This document shows, in pieces, positions 23,986 through 33,310 of a stretch of DNA of 64,000 nucleotides. This DNA is from Halopseudomonas salina (GTDB lineage Bacteria; Pseudomonadota; Gammaproteobacteria; Pseudomonadales; Pseudomonadaceae). Every line of letters starts with the position of its first letter. The first letter of the stretch is position 1. The notes beneath the pieces were generated by a model that saw nothing but the letters and a program-made list of their open reading frames with translations, was not told the origin of the DNA and did no database searches. The position numbers were made by a program, and so were the translations under genes. The stretch covers positions 62,001 to 126,000 of the forward strand of contig NZ_VTTI01000002.1 in NCBI RefSeq assembly GCF_008641105.1, in the 5' to 3' direction.

Positions 23986-26051
23986 AATCGACAACACACA
24001 AGACCCACACCCTTATACCGCGAAACAGCCTTGCCTGGCTTCTCACTGCGCAGATTGTCGTGCTGCTGCCGCATCTGCCGCGTTTGCCGTTGTGGGTTAC
24101 CGTCATATGGGTTGGGTGCGCCCTCTGGCGCGTGCAGATCCAGCGGATGCGCTGGGCTTACCCCGGAATCATATTCAAGACCCTGGGGATTGTGGCTATT
24201 GGGGCCGGCGTCTGGCTTACCGAGCGAACACTAATCGGCCTGGATGCAGCGGTAATGCTGCTGCTTCTGCTGTTCATGTTCAAACTGCTGGAGATGCGCA
24301 ACCCCCGTGACGCGATCGTGGTGATCTACCTGGGTTTCTTTATTGTCGCTACCGCGTTTCTGTTCGACCAGTCGATCTTGCTGGCGCTGTATCAGTTGTT
24401 CTCCCTGCTGGTTCTCGTTGCGGCGCTGGTAGGTCTGCAGCAGACGGCGGGGCGTAACGACCCATCCCGTGCGCTGCGCACCGGGTCGGTGCTGTTATTG
24501 CAGGCGGTGCCGCTGATGCTGGTGCTGTTCTTTCTCTTCCCGCGTATCGGGCCGCTCTGGTCTGTGGATACACCCGGCGGCCGTGCAACTACCGGGCTTG
24601 CAGAAAGTATGGCGCCGGGAGACATAGCCGATCTTGCCCGGTCAAGTGAGCTGGCTTTTCGTGTTCAGTTCGATGAAGAGATTCCCGCCCACGATACGCT
24701 CTACTGGCGTGCACTGACGCTATCGAGCTTCGATGGCCGCAGGTGGAGTCATCTGGATTTTGCCTCACGTGCAGAGCCCGGTAACTGGGAGCCGCTTGGC
24801 GAGCCCATGGGTTATCAGGTAACCACGCGGGCTACCCAGCAGCCCTGGGTGTTCAGCTTGCGCGGAGCCACTACCAAGGATAAAAGGCTGGTACTGACCC
24901 GGGACTTCATGCTTCGCTCCCGCCGGCCGCTCAGCGATACCACCAGCTATCGGGCCACCTCCTACCAACAGAGCCTGCTTGAGCCACAAGGGCTGACCGA
25001 AACGCAGCAGCGCCTGTACACGATACTCCCGGAGGAGGTAGACCCGCGTAGCAGGGCCTTTGCAGCCGAACTGCGCAACCAATACCCCGATGACGCCGAG
25101 CTGGTCCAGGCGCTCCTGCGCTATTTCAATTCGGAACCGTTTTTTTACACCCTGCGACCCGAAACGCTCGGAGTGAATACCAATGATGAGTTTCTCTTTG
25201 ATTCCAGGCGCGGTTTCTGCGCCCATTTCGCTGGTGCCATGGCTTTCGTGCTGCGCGCTGCGGGAATTCCTGCGCGCATCGTCGCTGGGTATCAGGGTGG
25301 CGAGATCAACCCTGCGGGAAACTATGTATTGGTGCACCAGTTTGACGCCCATGCCTGGGTTGAGGCTTGGCTGCCCGGTCAAGGCTGGACGTCGGTCGAC
25401 CCTACCTTTCAGGTGGCACCGCAGCGCATCGAGCGCGGCATCCAGCAGGCACTTCAGGGCGAGGGCAGCTTTCTCGAGGACTCGCCACTCTCAGCTGCCC
25501 GCTACCGGGATATCAACTGGGTCAACAGGATCCGGTTGCAATGGGACGAGATCAATTTTCAATGGCAGTTGCGCGTGCTGGGATTTCAATCCGACAGCCA
25601 GGCGGGATTCTTTCAGCGCTGGCTGGGAACCACTGATTGGCAACGTATCGGTGTGATTCTGTTGGCCTGTGCCGCTTTGGTCATGATCCCCCTGGCATTG
25701 TGGACGCTGCGCCCCGGGCGCATGCCGCAGGATCCAAGGCGTCGATCCTGGGCACGGCTGGATCGACGGCTACAGCGGCTGGATTTGCAGGCCAAACGGG
25801 GCGAGGGACCGCGTGACTGGCAAGCACGCTTGAGTAGTGCATTGCCCGGCAGCAAAGCGGAACTGGCGGCGTACTTCGATGAGTATGTGCGTCAGACCTA
25901 TGCGAGCGAGAGCCGAGCTGATCGCACCATGCAGGGGCAGCTGCACAATCTCGAGCGCATGCTGACCAGGTCTTTGCCTCGCAGGTTGCCACCTGGTCGC
26001 ATCGCATCCCTTGATACGGACGACTTGCCCGGACGTTCCACCCGCCTATAA
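23982..26051 (+). CDS. tgpA: TgpA-like transglutaminase membrane protein (DUF3488)
   Basis: A 689-residue inner-membrane protein. Five or more N-terminal transmembrane helices (to about residue 190) precede a periplasmic transglutaminase core with the Cys (RRGFCAHFAGA), His (FDAHAWVEAW) and Asp (SVDPTFQ) triad, then another transmembrane helix (IGVILLACAALVMIPLAL) and a cytoplasmic DUF4129-like tail. Layout and operon match Pseudomonas aeruginosa TgpA, a protein reported as needed for viability there. The substrate is unknown. It overlaps the DUF58 gene by four bases. Confidence 0.9.
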   Translation: MKSTTHKTHTLIPRNSLAWLLTAQIVVLLPHLPRLPLWVTVIWVGCALWRVQIQRMRWAYPGIIFKTLGIVAIGAGVWLTERTLIGLDAAVMLLLLLFMFKLLEMRNPRDAIVVIYLGFFIVATAFLFDQSILLALYQLFSLLVLVAALVGLQQTAGRNDPSRALRTGSVLLLQAVPLMLVLFFLFPRIGPLWSVDTPGGRATTGLAESMAPGDIADLARSSELAFRVQFDEEIPAHDTLYWRALTLSSFDGRRWSHLDFASRAEPGNWEPLGEPMGYQVTTRATQQPWVFSLRGATTKDKRLVLTRDFMLRSRRPLSDTTSYRATSYQQSLLEPQGLTETQQRLYTILPEEVDPRSRAFAAELRNQYPDDAELVQALLRYFNSEPFFYTLRPETLGVNTNDEFLFDSRRGFCAHFAGAMAFVLRAAGIPARIVAGYQGGEINPAGNYVLVHQFDAHAWVEAWLPGQGWTSVDPTFQVAPQRIERGIQQALQGEGSFLEDSPLSAARYRDINWVNRIRLQWDEINFQWQLRVLGFQSDSQAGFFQRWLGTTDWQRIGVILLACAALVMIPLALWTLRPGRMPQDPRRRSWARLDRRLQRLDLQAKRGEGPRDWQARLSSALPGSKAELAAYFDEYVRQTYASESRADRTMQGQLHNLERMLTRSLPRRLPPGRIASLDTDDLPGRSTRL

Positions 26052-26099
26052 TGAGGCTTGCCGCCACCCTGGCGTTTTCAATCTTGCAGCGGAGCACCC

Positions 26100-26564
26100 A
26101 TGCATCCTTTCAGCGCTATCAAACCGCCCCCCCTTGCAGTCGGACTCGGGCTTGCCGGATTGATCCCCTTCGTCAGCGCAGCCCTGGGACTATGGGTGAC
26201 CCCCGAGGCATGGCGGGAGCGGGTGATGGAGGAACTGCTCAATTACGCTGCAGTGATTCTCGCTTTCATGGGGGCGATTCACTGGGGCCTGGCCATGCGC
26301 GCGGACGAGGCCAGCGATCAGGCCCCAGTGCAACTGGGCCTGTCGGTCATACCCCCACTGCTGGGTTGGGTAGCCTTGAGCCTACCCATCGATTTGGCTC
26401 TACCCGTGTTTTTTGTCGCCTTTGCCGGACTGTATTTTGCAGACATCTGGGCGGTCAACCACGGTCTGGCGCCGGTCTGGTACCCGGCATTACGCAAGCC
26501 ACTGAGCTTCGTGGTAATCGCTTCACTGCTGATTGCCTGGCTGGCAACCTGGGTGAACAGATAG
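26100..26564 (+). CDS. DUF3429 family membrane protein
   Basis: A 154-residue protein with about five transmembrane helices and the DUF3429 pattern (LAFMGAIHWGLAM in the middle, then SVIPPLLGWVAL). The ATG at 26100 has GGAG seven bases upstream. A longer frame on another phase (26051-26800) is not a gene: it reads across this gene and into the antisense of the next. Function unknown; likely inner membrane. Confidence 0.85.
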   Translation: MHPFSAIKPPPLAVGLGLAGLIPFVSAALGLWVTPEAWRERVMEELLNYAAVILAFMGAIHWGLAMRADEASDQAPVQLGLSVIPPLLGWVALSLPIDLALPVFFVAFAGLYFADIWAVNHGLAPVWYPALRKPLSFVVIASLLIAWLATWVNR

Positions 26565-26572
26565 CCGGTCGA

Positions 26573-26914
26573 TCAGGATTTCTTGACGAATTCGGACTTG
26601 AGCTTCATCGGTCCGATACCGTCAATCTTGCAATCAATATCGTGATCGCCGTCTACCAGGCGGATGTTCTTCACCTTGGTTCCGACCTTGACTACCAGCG
26701 AAGTACCCTTGACCTTGAGGTCCTTGATCACGGTGACCACATCGCCATCCTCGAGCGGGTTGCCATTGGCATCGCGGATGACCGCCGCGCCGCCAACTGA
26801 TCCGGATTCGGCTTCGGCTGACCATTCATTGCCGCATTCTGGGCAGACCAGCATCGCTGCATCCTGGTAGGTATACTCGGACTGGCACTGGGGGCAGGGT
26901 GGTAAATCACTCAT
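26573..26914 (-). CDS. PhnA/YjdM-type zinc ribbon protein
   Basis: A 113-residue protein with an N-terminal zinc ribbon ([21 protein letters not shown]) and a small C-terminal beta domain ([17 protein letters not shown], then [20 protein letters not shown]). It matches PhnA (YjdM), a common housekeeping protein that, despite its name, is not part of the phosphonate pathway. It is convergent with the DUF3429 gene, separated by eight bases. Confidence 0.92.
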   Translation of the reverse strand: MSDLPPCPQCQSEYTYQDAAMLVCPECGNEWSAEAESGSVGGAAVIRDANGNPLEDGDVVTVIKDLKVKGTSLVVKVGTKVKNIRLVDGDHDIDCKIDGIGPMKLKSEFVKKS

Positions 26915-26959
26915 GGGGTACCTGGCTATTGACTGGTTGGGAGGCGGAATGATGACCAG

Positions 26960-27571
26960 TCAATCGGCCTCTGTCCAATCGAACTCCATTTGCCGTGCAG
27001 TGGCTATCGCCAGATCACGGCCCGCCAGGCGCTCGACTAGGTGCAGGCTCATGTCGATCCCGGCGGAAATGCCGGCGGAGCTGACGACTCTGCCCTCGTC
27101 CACCCATCGCTGGTCTGACAGTACCGTCACCTGCGGAAATTGCTCGCGCAGATCGTCGATGTCCTCCCAATGCGTCGTGGCGCGGCGGTTGTCGAGCAAT
27201 CCCGCCTTGGCTACCAGAAAGGCACCAGTGCAAACCGAAGCTACCAGACACTGCGTAGCGGCTTCCCTGATCCAGCTGATGACGTGCGGCTTTTCCAGTT
27301 CATCGGTGACCACGCCGCCGGGAATAACAAGCAGATCCAGATGGGGAGCATCCTCCAGGGAGTGGTCAGTGTGCACCAGTAATCCGGCCCGCGCCCGAAC
27401 CGATGTGGTTTCAGCAAGCAAGGTTACATTGAATAACGGCGGGTCCTGGGGATGGGAGCGTGCCCACACTCGTGCTGCAGTGGTAAGGACTTCGAAGGGG
27501 CCGGCGAAATCGAGCACTTCCACGTCCTCGAATACGAAAATACCCACCTGCACCGTTCGTACTTCGTCCAT
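26960..27571 (-). CDS. DJ-1/PfpI family protein
   Basis: A 203-residue protein of the class I glutamine-amidotransferase-like superfamily. The nucleophile elbow is SVCTGAFLVAKAGLL, followed by RRATTHW, as in the isonitrile hydratase/ThiJ branch. No AraC-type DNA-binding domain follows, so it is not a GATase-type regulator. ATG 27571 is chosen because GGAG lies six to seven bases upstream; the open frame extends to 27649 without support. It follows the DUF3185 gene by 11 bases. Substrate unknown. Confidence 0.85.
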   Translation of the reverse strand: MDEVRTVQVGIFVFEDVEVLDFAGPFEVLTTAARVWARSHPQDPPLFNVTLLAETTSVRARAGLLVHTDHSLEDAPHLDLLVIPGGVVTDELEKPHVISWIREAATQCLVASVCTGAFLVAKAGLLDNRRATTHWEDIDDLREQFPQVTVLSDQRWVDEGRVVSSAGISAGIDMSLHLVERLAGRDLAIATARQMEFDWTEAD

Positions 27572-27582
27572 GAATGTCTCCA

Positions 27583-27786
27583 CTATTTCCTGATGGCCAA
27601 CAGGCAAATCCCCACTACACTGGCGACGGCGCCACCGATGAAATACCACATGGTGTTGTCGGTATACCGGCCGGTTACTGTCTCTACCAATTGCTCCCCC
27701 ACCGATTGTGATGATTGCCAGCCAAAGAACAGCATGATCAAGCCTGCGACCAGTAGAGCGATACCCATTATCTGCTGTGTTTTCAT
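27583..27786 (-). CDS. DUF3185 family small membrane protein
   Basis: A 67-residue protein with two transmembrane helices (IMGIALLVAGLIMLFFGWQ and YFIGGAVASVVGICLLA) separated by a short polar loop containing SVGEQLVETVTGRYTD. This matches the DUF3185 family of small inner-membrane proteins. The start ATG 27786 opens the hydrophobic helix; upstream codons of the same open frame lack a credible protein. Function unknown. Confidence 0.8.
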   Translation of the reverse strand: MKTQQIMGIALLVAGLIMLFFGWQSSQSVGEQLVETVTGRYTDNTMWYFIGGAVASVVGICLLAIRK

Positions 27787-27964
27787 TATTGGAGCCTTAT
27801 CCCTGGTGTATTGTGCCCGGGCAGTATTGCACGACCTGAGAGTGGCAAGAAGCCAGTTGCAAAAAGCTACGTCATCAATACAGCGGTTACCAGCTTCGAG
27901 TGGACATTCGCACAGGCGAATGTGTAGTGGCCGAAGTCCTGCTGCGTTGGCGCTACCCTCCTGG

Positions 27965-28410
27965 TCAGCCACCGAAGTCGGTGAAGGCTAATACCCCGGC
28001 GCCGCCTACATAAAGCGAGAGCATGAGCACGCTCTCGATCCCTATAGAATTGCCAGCAGGACGATCTGCATGATGTTCTGCACTGACGCGACTGCATGTT
28101 CCAGATTGATCCGCGGGTAGCTTATATCCGCCAATCCGAGAAACGCTGTTTGCACTGCAATCCCGCCCAGGGCATTGCTGATGGCCAGGGAGGGCCTGCC
28201 ATCGAGGGCAGCGGTTATCGACGTGGTGAGCCCCGGGAGCGAGGTGACCATGCCCAGGAACACGCTGCCTGCCATGGCCTCGCCAATACCTGTGCGGTCG
28301 GCGAAGCGATCAGCGAGCCCTGCCAGCCAGGTGCCGGTGAACAGGATCACCACGCCAGCGAGGGCAAACAACCCGATGTTCTGCCACAGGGAGAGCGTTC
28401 CCAAGTCCAT
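27965..28410 (-). pseudogene. Truncated, frameshifted CaCA-type cation exchanger
   Basis: ATG 28410 has a good ribosome site (AAAGGAG, six-base spacing). The first 122 residues match the N-terminal half of a sodium/calcium exchanger family protein, with two membrane helices and an alpha-repeat (EAMAGSVFLGMVTSLPGLTT, then ISNALGGIAVQTAF). This frame stops at 28042-28044. A -1 change just before continues membrane-like sequence (SIGIESVLMLSLYVGGAG) until a stop at 27965-27967. Full-length family members are about 320 residues with two alpha-repeats; the second is missing. A hairpin (CGAGAGC / GCTCTCG, 28016-28037) lies in the broken part. Confidence 0.65.
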
Positions 28411-28574
28411 TATCAACTCCTTTGCTCTGAGCGCTGAGAGTTTGGACCGCCCGGCGGCCTGGGGGTTTCACCCGCTATCGGTACGGTTGCTGATCTTCAT
28501 TCACAGTGAAAGCGGTGAACCCTCACCTTATTCCGACGTCACACCTAGAAGACATCCGAGGCAAGGAGGACAGC

Positions 28575-28745
28575 ATGAGCGAAGACCACAAGCATCCTGG
28601 CGAGAACAACCTGCCGCACAAACCCACCCCGGACCAGGAGGAGCCGCTGGAGAACCTGGAGGGGCCCGTCGACGGGGAGAATCTCAACCAGGTGGACCCT
28701 GCCAAGCTACGCGAGAACCTGGAGGAAGAGGACAAGGACGATTGA
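28575..28745 (+). CDS. Small acidic protein of unknown function
   Basis: A 56-residue protein rich in Glu, Asp, Pro and Asn, with no membrane segment or cysteine. The start has a near-perfect ribosome site (AGGAGG, five-base spacing), and a strong terminator follows 19 bases after the stop, so it looks like a real single-gene unit. Acidic composition and a repeated ENL pattern (PLENLEGP, GENLNQ, RENLEE) suggest an intrinsically disordered protein. I do not recognise it. Confidence 0.65.
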   Translation: MSEDHKHPGENNLPHKPTPDQEEPLENLEGPVDGENLNQVDPAKLRENLEEEDKDD

Positions 28746-28763
28746 TGAAGGTGTGTGGGTAGG

Positions 28764-28788
28764 AAGCCCGCTTTTCAGCGGGCTTTTT
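28764..28788 (+). terminator. Rho-independent terminator
   Basis: Stem AGCCCGC / GCGGGCT with loop TTTTCA and five T, after the small acidic protein gene. Confidence 0.9.
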
Positions 28789-28843
28789 GCACCTGTTGAG
28801 CCTGACTCGTCTCTCGGCAAACTACTCGGGATGGAGCGTTCTG

Positions 28844-31720
28844 GTGGGTAAAACAGCCAAAGTCATGCTGATCGTGCTGGTGCTACTGCTGTTGGCTGCC
28901 GGTACCCTGGTGTATTTCGTGCCCGAATCCCAATGGGCGCGCAACTGGATCGAGGATCAGGCAAGCCAGCGACTGGAAGGCCGCGAAGTGAACATAGCGG
29001 ATATCTCGGTCGAGTGGGGCTGGCCGCCGGTATTCACGATCGAGGGCATTCGCATTGCCAATACCGAATGGGCCGAACACGAGTATATGGTCAACATTGA
29101 CACGCTTGAGTTTGCACCGGCGATGGGAGATCTGCTGGGCGGTAAAATTGGCATGCAGCGCCTGATTCTGGAGCAACCCCGCGTGCATCTGGCCCGGCGT
29201 GCGGACGGCACGACCAATTGGGGTGAATTGACCAGCGAAGATGACAACGAGCCACCCATGGTGCCCGATACGCTGGCGATCGAGGACGGGCGGCTGACCT
29301 ATCAGGATGCGCAGTTGGACGCGTCAATCGAAGCCAGCGTTGCGACCCGAACAGCGGCAGACAGCGATCGGCGTCTGATGGTTAGCGGGGAGGGCCAGTG
29401 GCAAGGCAAACCGCTGCATTTCGATGCCTGGGGCGCGGCCCCGCTGGAGGCGCTTGACGAAGAGGACGCCTATCCACTCAGGCTCGAGGGCAATCTGGGC
29501 GAGCTGCAGGTGCGCTTCGATGGCCAGGCGCGTGATCCGCTGCAGCCGCAGGTCATGCAAGGCAGTTTCGAATTGTCAGCACCCGAGGAAACGGAGCTGG
29601 CAACCATGTTCGGCTATCCGGATCTGGCATTCCCGTCCTTCCAGCTGCAGGGCCGGCTGGAGCGTGACGGACCGCGCTGGATGCTCGAGGAGCTGCAGCT
29701 TGAATCTGCCGAAACCGATATCGACGGCGAGATGACCCTGGTCCTCGAAGACCCGCTGCGTCTGGATGCGCAGCTGCACGCAACCAGTCTGGACCTGAAT
29801 CGCTGGAACGTCCTGGAACGATTAACCGCCGAGCAGCAACAACCTGAAAGTGAGAACAAACAACCACTTGCCGAGCGTCTCGCCGATCAATTCGAGATGT
29901 TGCGAGGCCGTGAAATCGAGTTGGCGTTGAAGGTGGACGAGCTGCTCTACGGCAACCATTCACTGCGCAATCTGACCCTCACTGCCAGCCTCGACGAGCG
30001 AGAACTGAATGTCTCTGAACTGCAGGCGCAACAGGGCGACGGACAATTTCAAGCCAGTGGATCGCTGCTGCTGGAAAAGGATGATGTGACCGGAGAGATC
30101 AATGCCCAGGTCGAGCAGTTTCATCTGGGCGATGCGCTGGAGCCAATCCGCTCGACCGACCTCGGTACGCTGGATGGCGACCTGCATATACGCTTTCGCG
30201 AGGGCGTGATGACATTGCACGAGACCGAGGTGGCCTATGACGCTCCGGCCCAGCAATTCAGTATCCAGTTGCAGGCGGACTCCAGGCAGTTGCCCGACGA
30301 CCCGGTGCCGGGCCTGCAGGCAAAGGGCACCGGCTTTCGCAACGGCGAGCCCTTTCGATTCGATCTTGAGCTCGGTCCGCTGCTTGATCTGACCGAGGCC
30401 CAGAAACCCTATCCGGTGAAAGGTACGCTCGCCTCTCGGGATACCACGCTCTATGTAGACGGCACCCTCGTCAGGCCGCTGGAACTGGCGTCGGTGGATA
30501 CGCAGTTCCGGCTCGAAGGACCCAATCCCGACCGGATCAACGAGATTACCCAGTTGAGCCTGCCATCATTGCCGCCTTATCACATCGAGGGACGGCTGCG
30601 CTGGGATGACCCCATACTGCGTCTGACCGACTTCAGTGGCGGTTTTGGCGAAAGCCAGCTCTCGGGAGACCTGCGGCTGCGTACCGGAGAACCGCCCAAG
30701 ATCTGGGCGACACTGTACTCGGAAAGCCTGGATTATGATGATCTGCGTCCGCTATGGGGCAGCCCGCCCGGTACCGGCGAAGGAGAAGTGGCCTCGGCAG
30801 AACAGCGCCGTGAGGCGCGGCGGCAGGAAGAGTCCGGTCGCTTCTTTTCCGATGAGCCCTGGAGTCCGGAGGCGCTGCGCCGCATGGACGCAGAGGTCGA
30901 CCTGACCGCTGCCCACGTGTATGCCAAAGGGCTGCCTTTGCAGGAACTCGAGATGGAAATGGACCTGCAGGATGGGCAGCTCAATCTGCGGCCTCTCAGA
31001 TTTGGTCTGGGCGGCGGGACCGTGGACACTGATATCCGCATCGACGCCGGTGGAGCTGAGGTGACAGGCCAGCTTGATGCGTCCGCCACTGGTGTGAACC
31101 TCAAGCCGCTGCTGCGCGACGATTTTCCAGACGTTGCCCGGGATTCGGCTGGCATCATCGGCGGGAAGGCGGATATGAGTTTCACCGGGCTATCGATGGC
31201 TGATTTCATGGCTGGCGCGGATGGCCAGCTGGAACTGGCAATGTCAGGCGGGCATCTGGATATGCTGGCCCTGGAACTGCTGGGCCTGGACGCAGGGGAG
31301 GCCCTGGTGGCCGCCCTGGCCGAGGCCGATCAGGTGCCGATCCGTTGTGCCTACGTTCGGCTGCAGGCCGATGGAGGGATGGTGGACCTGTCGCAGTTGT
31401 TCATGGATACCGACGACAGCAACTTTACCGGTAAAGGATCTATTGACCTGAGCACCGAGCAGATCGATATGGAGCTCGAGGGCCACCCCAAGGATGTCAG
31501 CGTATTTACCGCCAACTCTCCGGTAATGCTGCGAGGCACGCTGGATTCTCCCAGTGTCGAGGTCACCAGTACCGAGCTGTTCGCCAGGGGGGTTGCCAGT
31601 GTTATCGGCCTGGCGGTGGCTCCGCCACTGGCAATTCTGCCCTGGGTGGACGCGGGTATGGGCGAAGGCGTCGGGCCGGGGTGCCGCCAGGTATTGAGTG
31701 AATATGAGTCAGCGCGGTGA
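28844..31720 (+). CDS. AsmA family protein
   Basis: A 958-residue protein with one N-terminal signal anchor (VMLIVLVLLLLAAGTLVYF) and a very long periplasmic part rich in beta repeats. AsmA marks are the early EGREVNIADISVEWGWPP segment, LILEQPRVHLARRADGTTNW, and the C-terminal AsmA_2 region (MSGGHLDMLALELLGLDAGE, then a CAYVRLQADGGMV segment). AsmA-like proteins are now seen as bridge-type lipid carriers between inner and outer membrane; that role is inferred here. GTG 28844 is chosen because GGAG lies seven bases upstream and the anchor then starts near residue 8; an upstream TTG (28787) falls in the terminator. Confidence 0.88.
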   Translation: MGKTAKVMLIVLVLLLLAAGTLVYFVPESQWARNWIEDQASQRLEGREVNIADISVEWGWPPVFTIEGIRIANTEWAEHEYMVNIDTLEFAPAMGDLLGGKIGMQRLILEQPRVHLARRADGTTNWGELTSEDDNEPPMVPDTLAIEDGRLTYQDAQLDASIEASVATRTAADSDRRLMVSGEGQWQGKPLHFDAWGAAPLEALDEEDAYPLRLEGNLGELQVRFDGQARDPLQPQVMQGSFELSAPEETELATMFGYPDLAFPSFQLQGRLERDGPRWMLEELQLESAETDIDGEMTLVLEDPLRLDAQLHATSLDLNRWNVLERLTAEQQQPESENKQPLAERLADQFEMLRGREIELALKVDELLYGNHSLRNLTLTASLDERELNVSELQAQQGDGQFQASGSLLLEKDDVTGEINAQVEQFHLGDALEPIRSTDLGTLDGDLHIRFREGVMTLHETEVAYDAPAQQFSIQLQADSRQLPDDPVPGLQAKGTGFRNGEPFRFDLELGPLLDLTEAQKPYPVKGTLASRDTTLYVDGTLVRPLELASVDTQFRLEGPNPDRINEITQLSLPSLPPYHIEGRLRWDDPILRLTDFSGGFGESQLSGDLRLRTGEPPKIWATLYSESLDYDDLRPLWGSPPGTGEGEVASAEQRREARRQEESGRFFSDEPWSPEALRRMDAEVDLTAAHVYAKGLPLQELEMEMDLQDGQLNLRPLRFGLGGGTVDTDIRIDAGGAEVTGQLDASATGVNLKPLLRDDFPDVARDSAGIIGGKADMSFTGLSMADFMAGADGQLELAMSGGHLDMLALELLGLDAGEALVAALAEADQVPIRCAYVRLQADGGMVDLSQLFMDTDDSNFTGKGSIDLSTEQIDMELEGHPKDVSVFTANSPVMLRGTLDSPSVEVTSTELFARGVASVIGLAVAPPLAILPWVDAGMGEGVGPGCRQVLSEYESAR

Positions 31721-31773
31721 AAGCGGAATTTCAATGTAGCAGCAGACTGCTCATTGCAGACAATTTTTCACAA

Positions 31774-31787
31774 TTGACCAGTATCAA
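31774..31787 (+). promoter_or_regulatory. FNR/Anr/Dnr-type box upstream of nirK
   Basis: TTGAC-CAGT-ATCAA matches the FNR-family consensus TTGAT-N4-ATCAA at 9 of 10 fixed positions. It lies 80 bases before the nirK start, the usual place for Anr (oxygen-sensing) or Dnr (nitric-oxide-sensing) activation in Pseudomonas. Confidence 0.75.
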
Positions 31788-31866
31788 TTTTTCCCGATCA
31801 GCCCACGCGTAGCCTTGGGACACGGGCAACCAGATTGCCCATCCCCGGGTTAATGGAGTTCTGATC

Positions 31867-33252
31867 ATGAAAACCTTCCTTTCCCTGCTCATGCTGTGGT
31901 TTGTCGCAGCATTCGCAGTGCCGGCTCTCGCCGAGCATCCGCGCGGCAGCGCAGACGTAGCCTATGTTCCCGATGTGACCTTCACCCTGCGCACTGATAT
32001 CGCAGATGGCAAGCTGGTCTATGTCAGCGAGGCAGGGCCCACCAAGGGCCAGGTCAACCCCGATCTGAAGGTCGCCGAAGGCGCAGTTGTACAGATCAAC
32101 GTGGTCAACGGCGATGGCGCGCTGCATGACCTGGCCATTCCAGAGTTCGACGTCAACTCCGATCAGATTGGCGGCAAGGGCTCTGCTACCGCAGTTGTGT
32201 TCCGGGCCAACAAGAGTGGCGTATTCGAATACCTGTGTACCTTGCCGGGGCACAAGGCGGCCGGAATGTTCGGCAAGCTGATTGTGGGCGATCCACAGGA
32301 GCAGCCGGAGAATGAATTCCCCGATCTTTCGAAGAATCCGAGCCAGGTGGGCGAGCCGGTTGGCAAGCGCGGACCCAAGGAGGTCAATATCGATCTGGAA
32401 ACCACCGAGGTACAGGGTCGCCTGAGTGATGGCAGCAGCTATAAATTCTGGACATTCAACAACACCGTCCCCGGCCCGATGATTCGCGTGCGGGTCGGCG
32501 ATACCGTCAATGTCAACATGAAGAACTCGATCGACAGCGCCCACATCCATTCAGTGGACTTCCATGCGGCGACTGGCCCTGGCGGCGGCGCAGCAGTAAC
32601 CCAGGCGGCTCCGGGTCAATCCAAGAGCTTCTCGTTCAAGGCACTCGCGCCGGGCCTGTATGTCTACCATTGCGCCACGCCTATGGTCGCCCAACACATC
32701 ACCAACGGGATGTACGGCATGATTCTGGTTGAGCCCGAGGGTGGTCTGAAGCCGGTCGACAAGGAGTTCTACGTGATGCAGGGCGAGCTCTACACTGCTC
32801 AGGCCCATGGTTCCGCAGGTCTTCAGGAGTTCTCGCTGGAAAAGATGCTGGACGAGAATCCCGGGCACATGATGTTCAATGGCTCCATGGACGCGCTGAC
32901 CAAGACGTACAAGATGGAGTCCAGTGTTGGCGACGACGTACGGATCTTTTTCGGCGTCGGCGGCCCGAATCTGATATCGAGCTTCCATGTGATCGGCGAA
33001 ATCTTTGACCGGGTATATGATCAGGCCTCCCTGACCAGCCCGCCGCTGACCGACGTACAAACTACCCTGGTGCCCGCTGGTGGCGCCACCATGGTGGAGT
33101 TCAAGACCGAGTACCCGGGCAAATACACCCTGGTCGACCACGCCCTGGCACGGGCAGAGAAGGGCCTGGTCGGTTTGCTCACCGTAAAGGGTGATGCGGA
33201 TTCCGAGATCTTCCACAGCGAGGAGAAGGCAGCGGAGAACGCTGGTCACTGA
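31867..33252 (+). CDS. nirK: Copper nitrite reductase with extra N-terminal cupredoxin domain
   Basis: A 461-residue periplasmic enzyme (signal peptide to about residue 22) that reduces nitrite to nitric oxide. Residues about 45-140 form a separate cupredoxin domain with a complete type 1 copper set (H87, C124, H129, M134). The catalytic core follows: H228, H233, H268, C269, H277, M282, catalytic Asp D231 and His H373, and type 2 ligand H424. The CATPMVAQHITNGM loop is of the class II NirK form. The extra domain is known from Hyphomicrobium-type NirK and may bind electron donors. No nor, nos or nirV gene is adjacent, so it stands alone. A terminator follows. Confidence 0.93.
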   Translation: MKTFLSLLMLWFVAAFAVPALAEHPRGSADVAYVPDVTFTLRTDIADGKLVYVSEAGPTKGQVNPDLKVAEGAVVQINVVNGDGALHDLAIPEFDVNSDQIGGKGSATAVVFRANKSGVFEYLCTLPGHKAAGMFGKLIVGDPQEQPENEFPDLSKNPSQVGEPVGKRGPKEVNIDLETTEVQGRLSDGSSYKFWTFNNTVPGPMIRVRVGDTVNVNMKNSIDSAHIHSVDFHAATGPGGGAAVTQAAPGQSKSFSFKALAPGLYVYHCATPMVAQHITNGMYGMILVEPEGGLKPVDKEFYVMQGELYTAQAHGSAGLQEFSLEKMLDENPGHMMFNGSMDALTKTYKMESSVGDDVRIFFGVGGPNLISSFHVIGEIFDRVYDQASLTSPPLTDVQTTLVPAGGATMVEFKTEYPGKYTLVDHALARAEKGLVGLLTVKGDADSEIFHSEEKAAENAGH

Positions 33253-33278
33253 GGGACTCTGCACAGTAGTAGGTAAGC

Positions 33279-33310
33279 ACCGGGCCTGTCTTTACAGGCC
33301 CGGTTTCATT
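33279..33310. terminator. Hairpin between nirK and the helicase gene
   Basis: Perfect 11-bp stem ACCGGGCCTGT / ACAGGCCCGGT with a 4-nt loop, followed by TTCATTT on the plus strand. It lies between convergent genes; the helicase stop codon is at 33306-33308, inside the tail. Confidence 0.85.

Noticed and set aside
26051..26800. 249-codon plus-strand frame after tgpA
   Set aside because: Out of phase with the DUF3429 gene and antisense to the PhnA gene; both of those have clear family matches.
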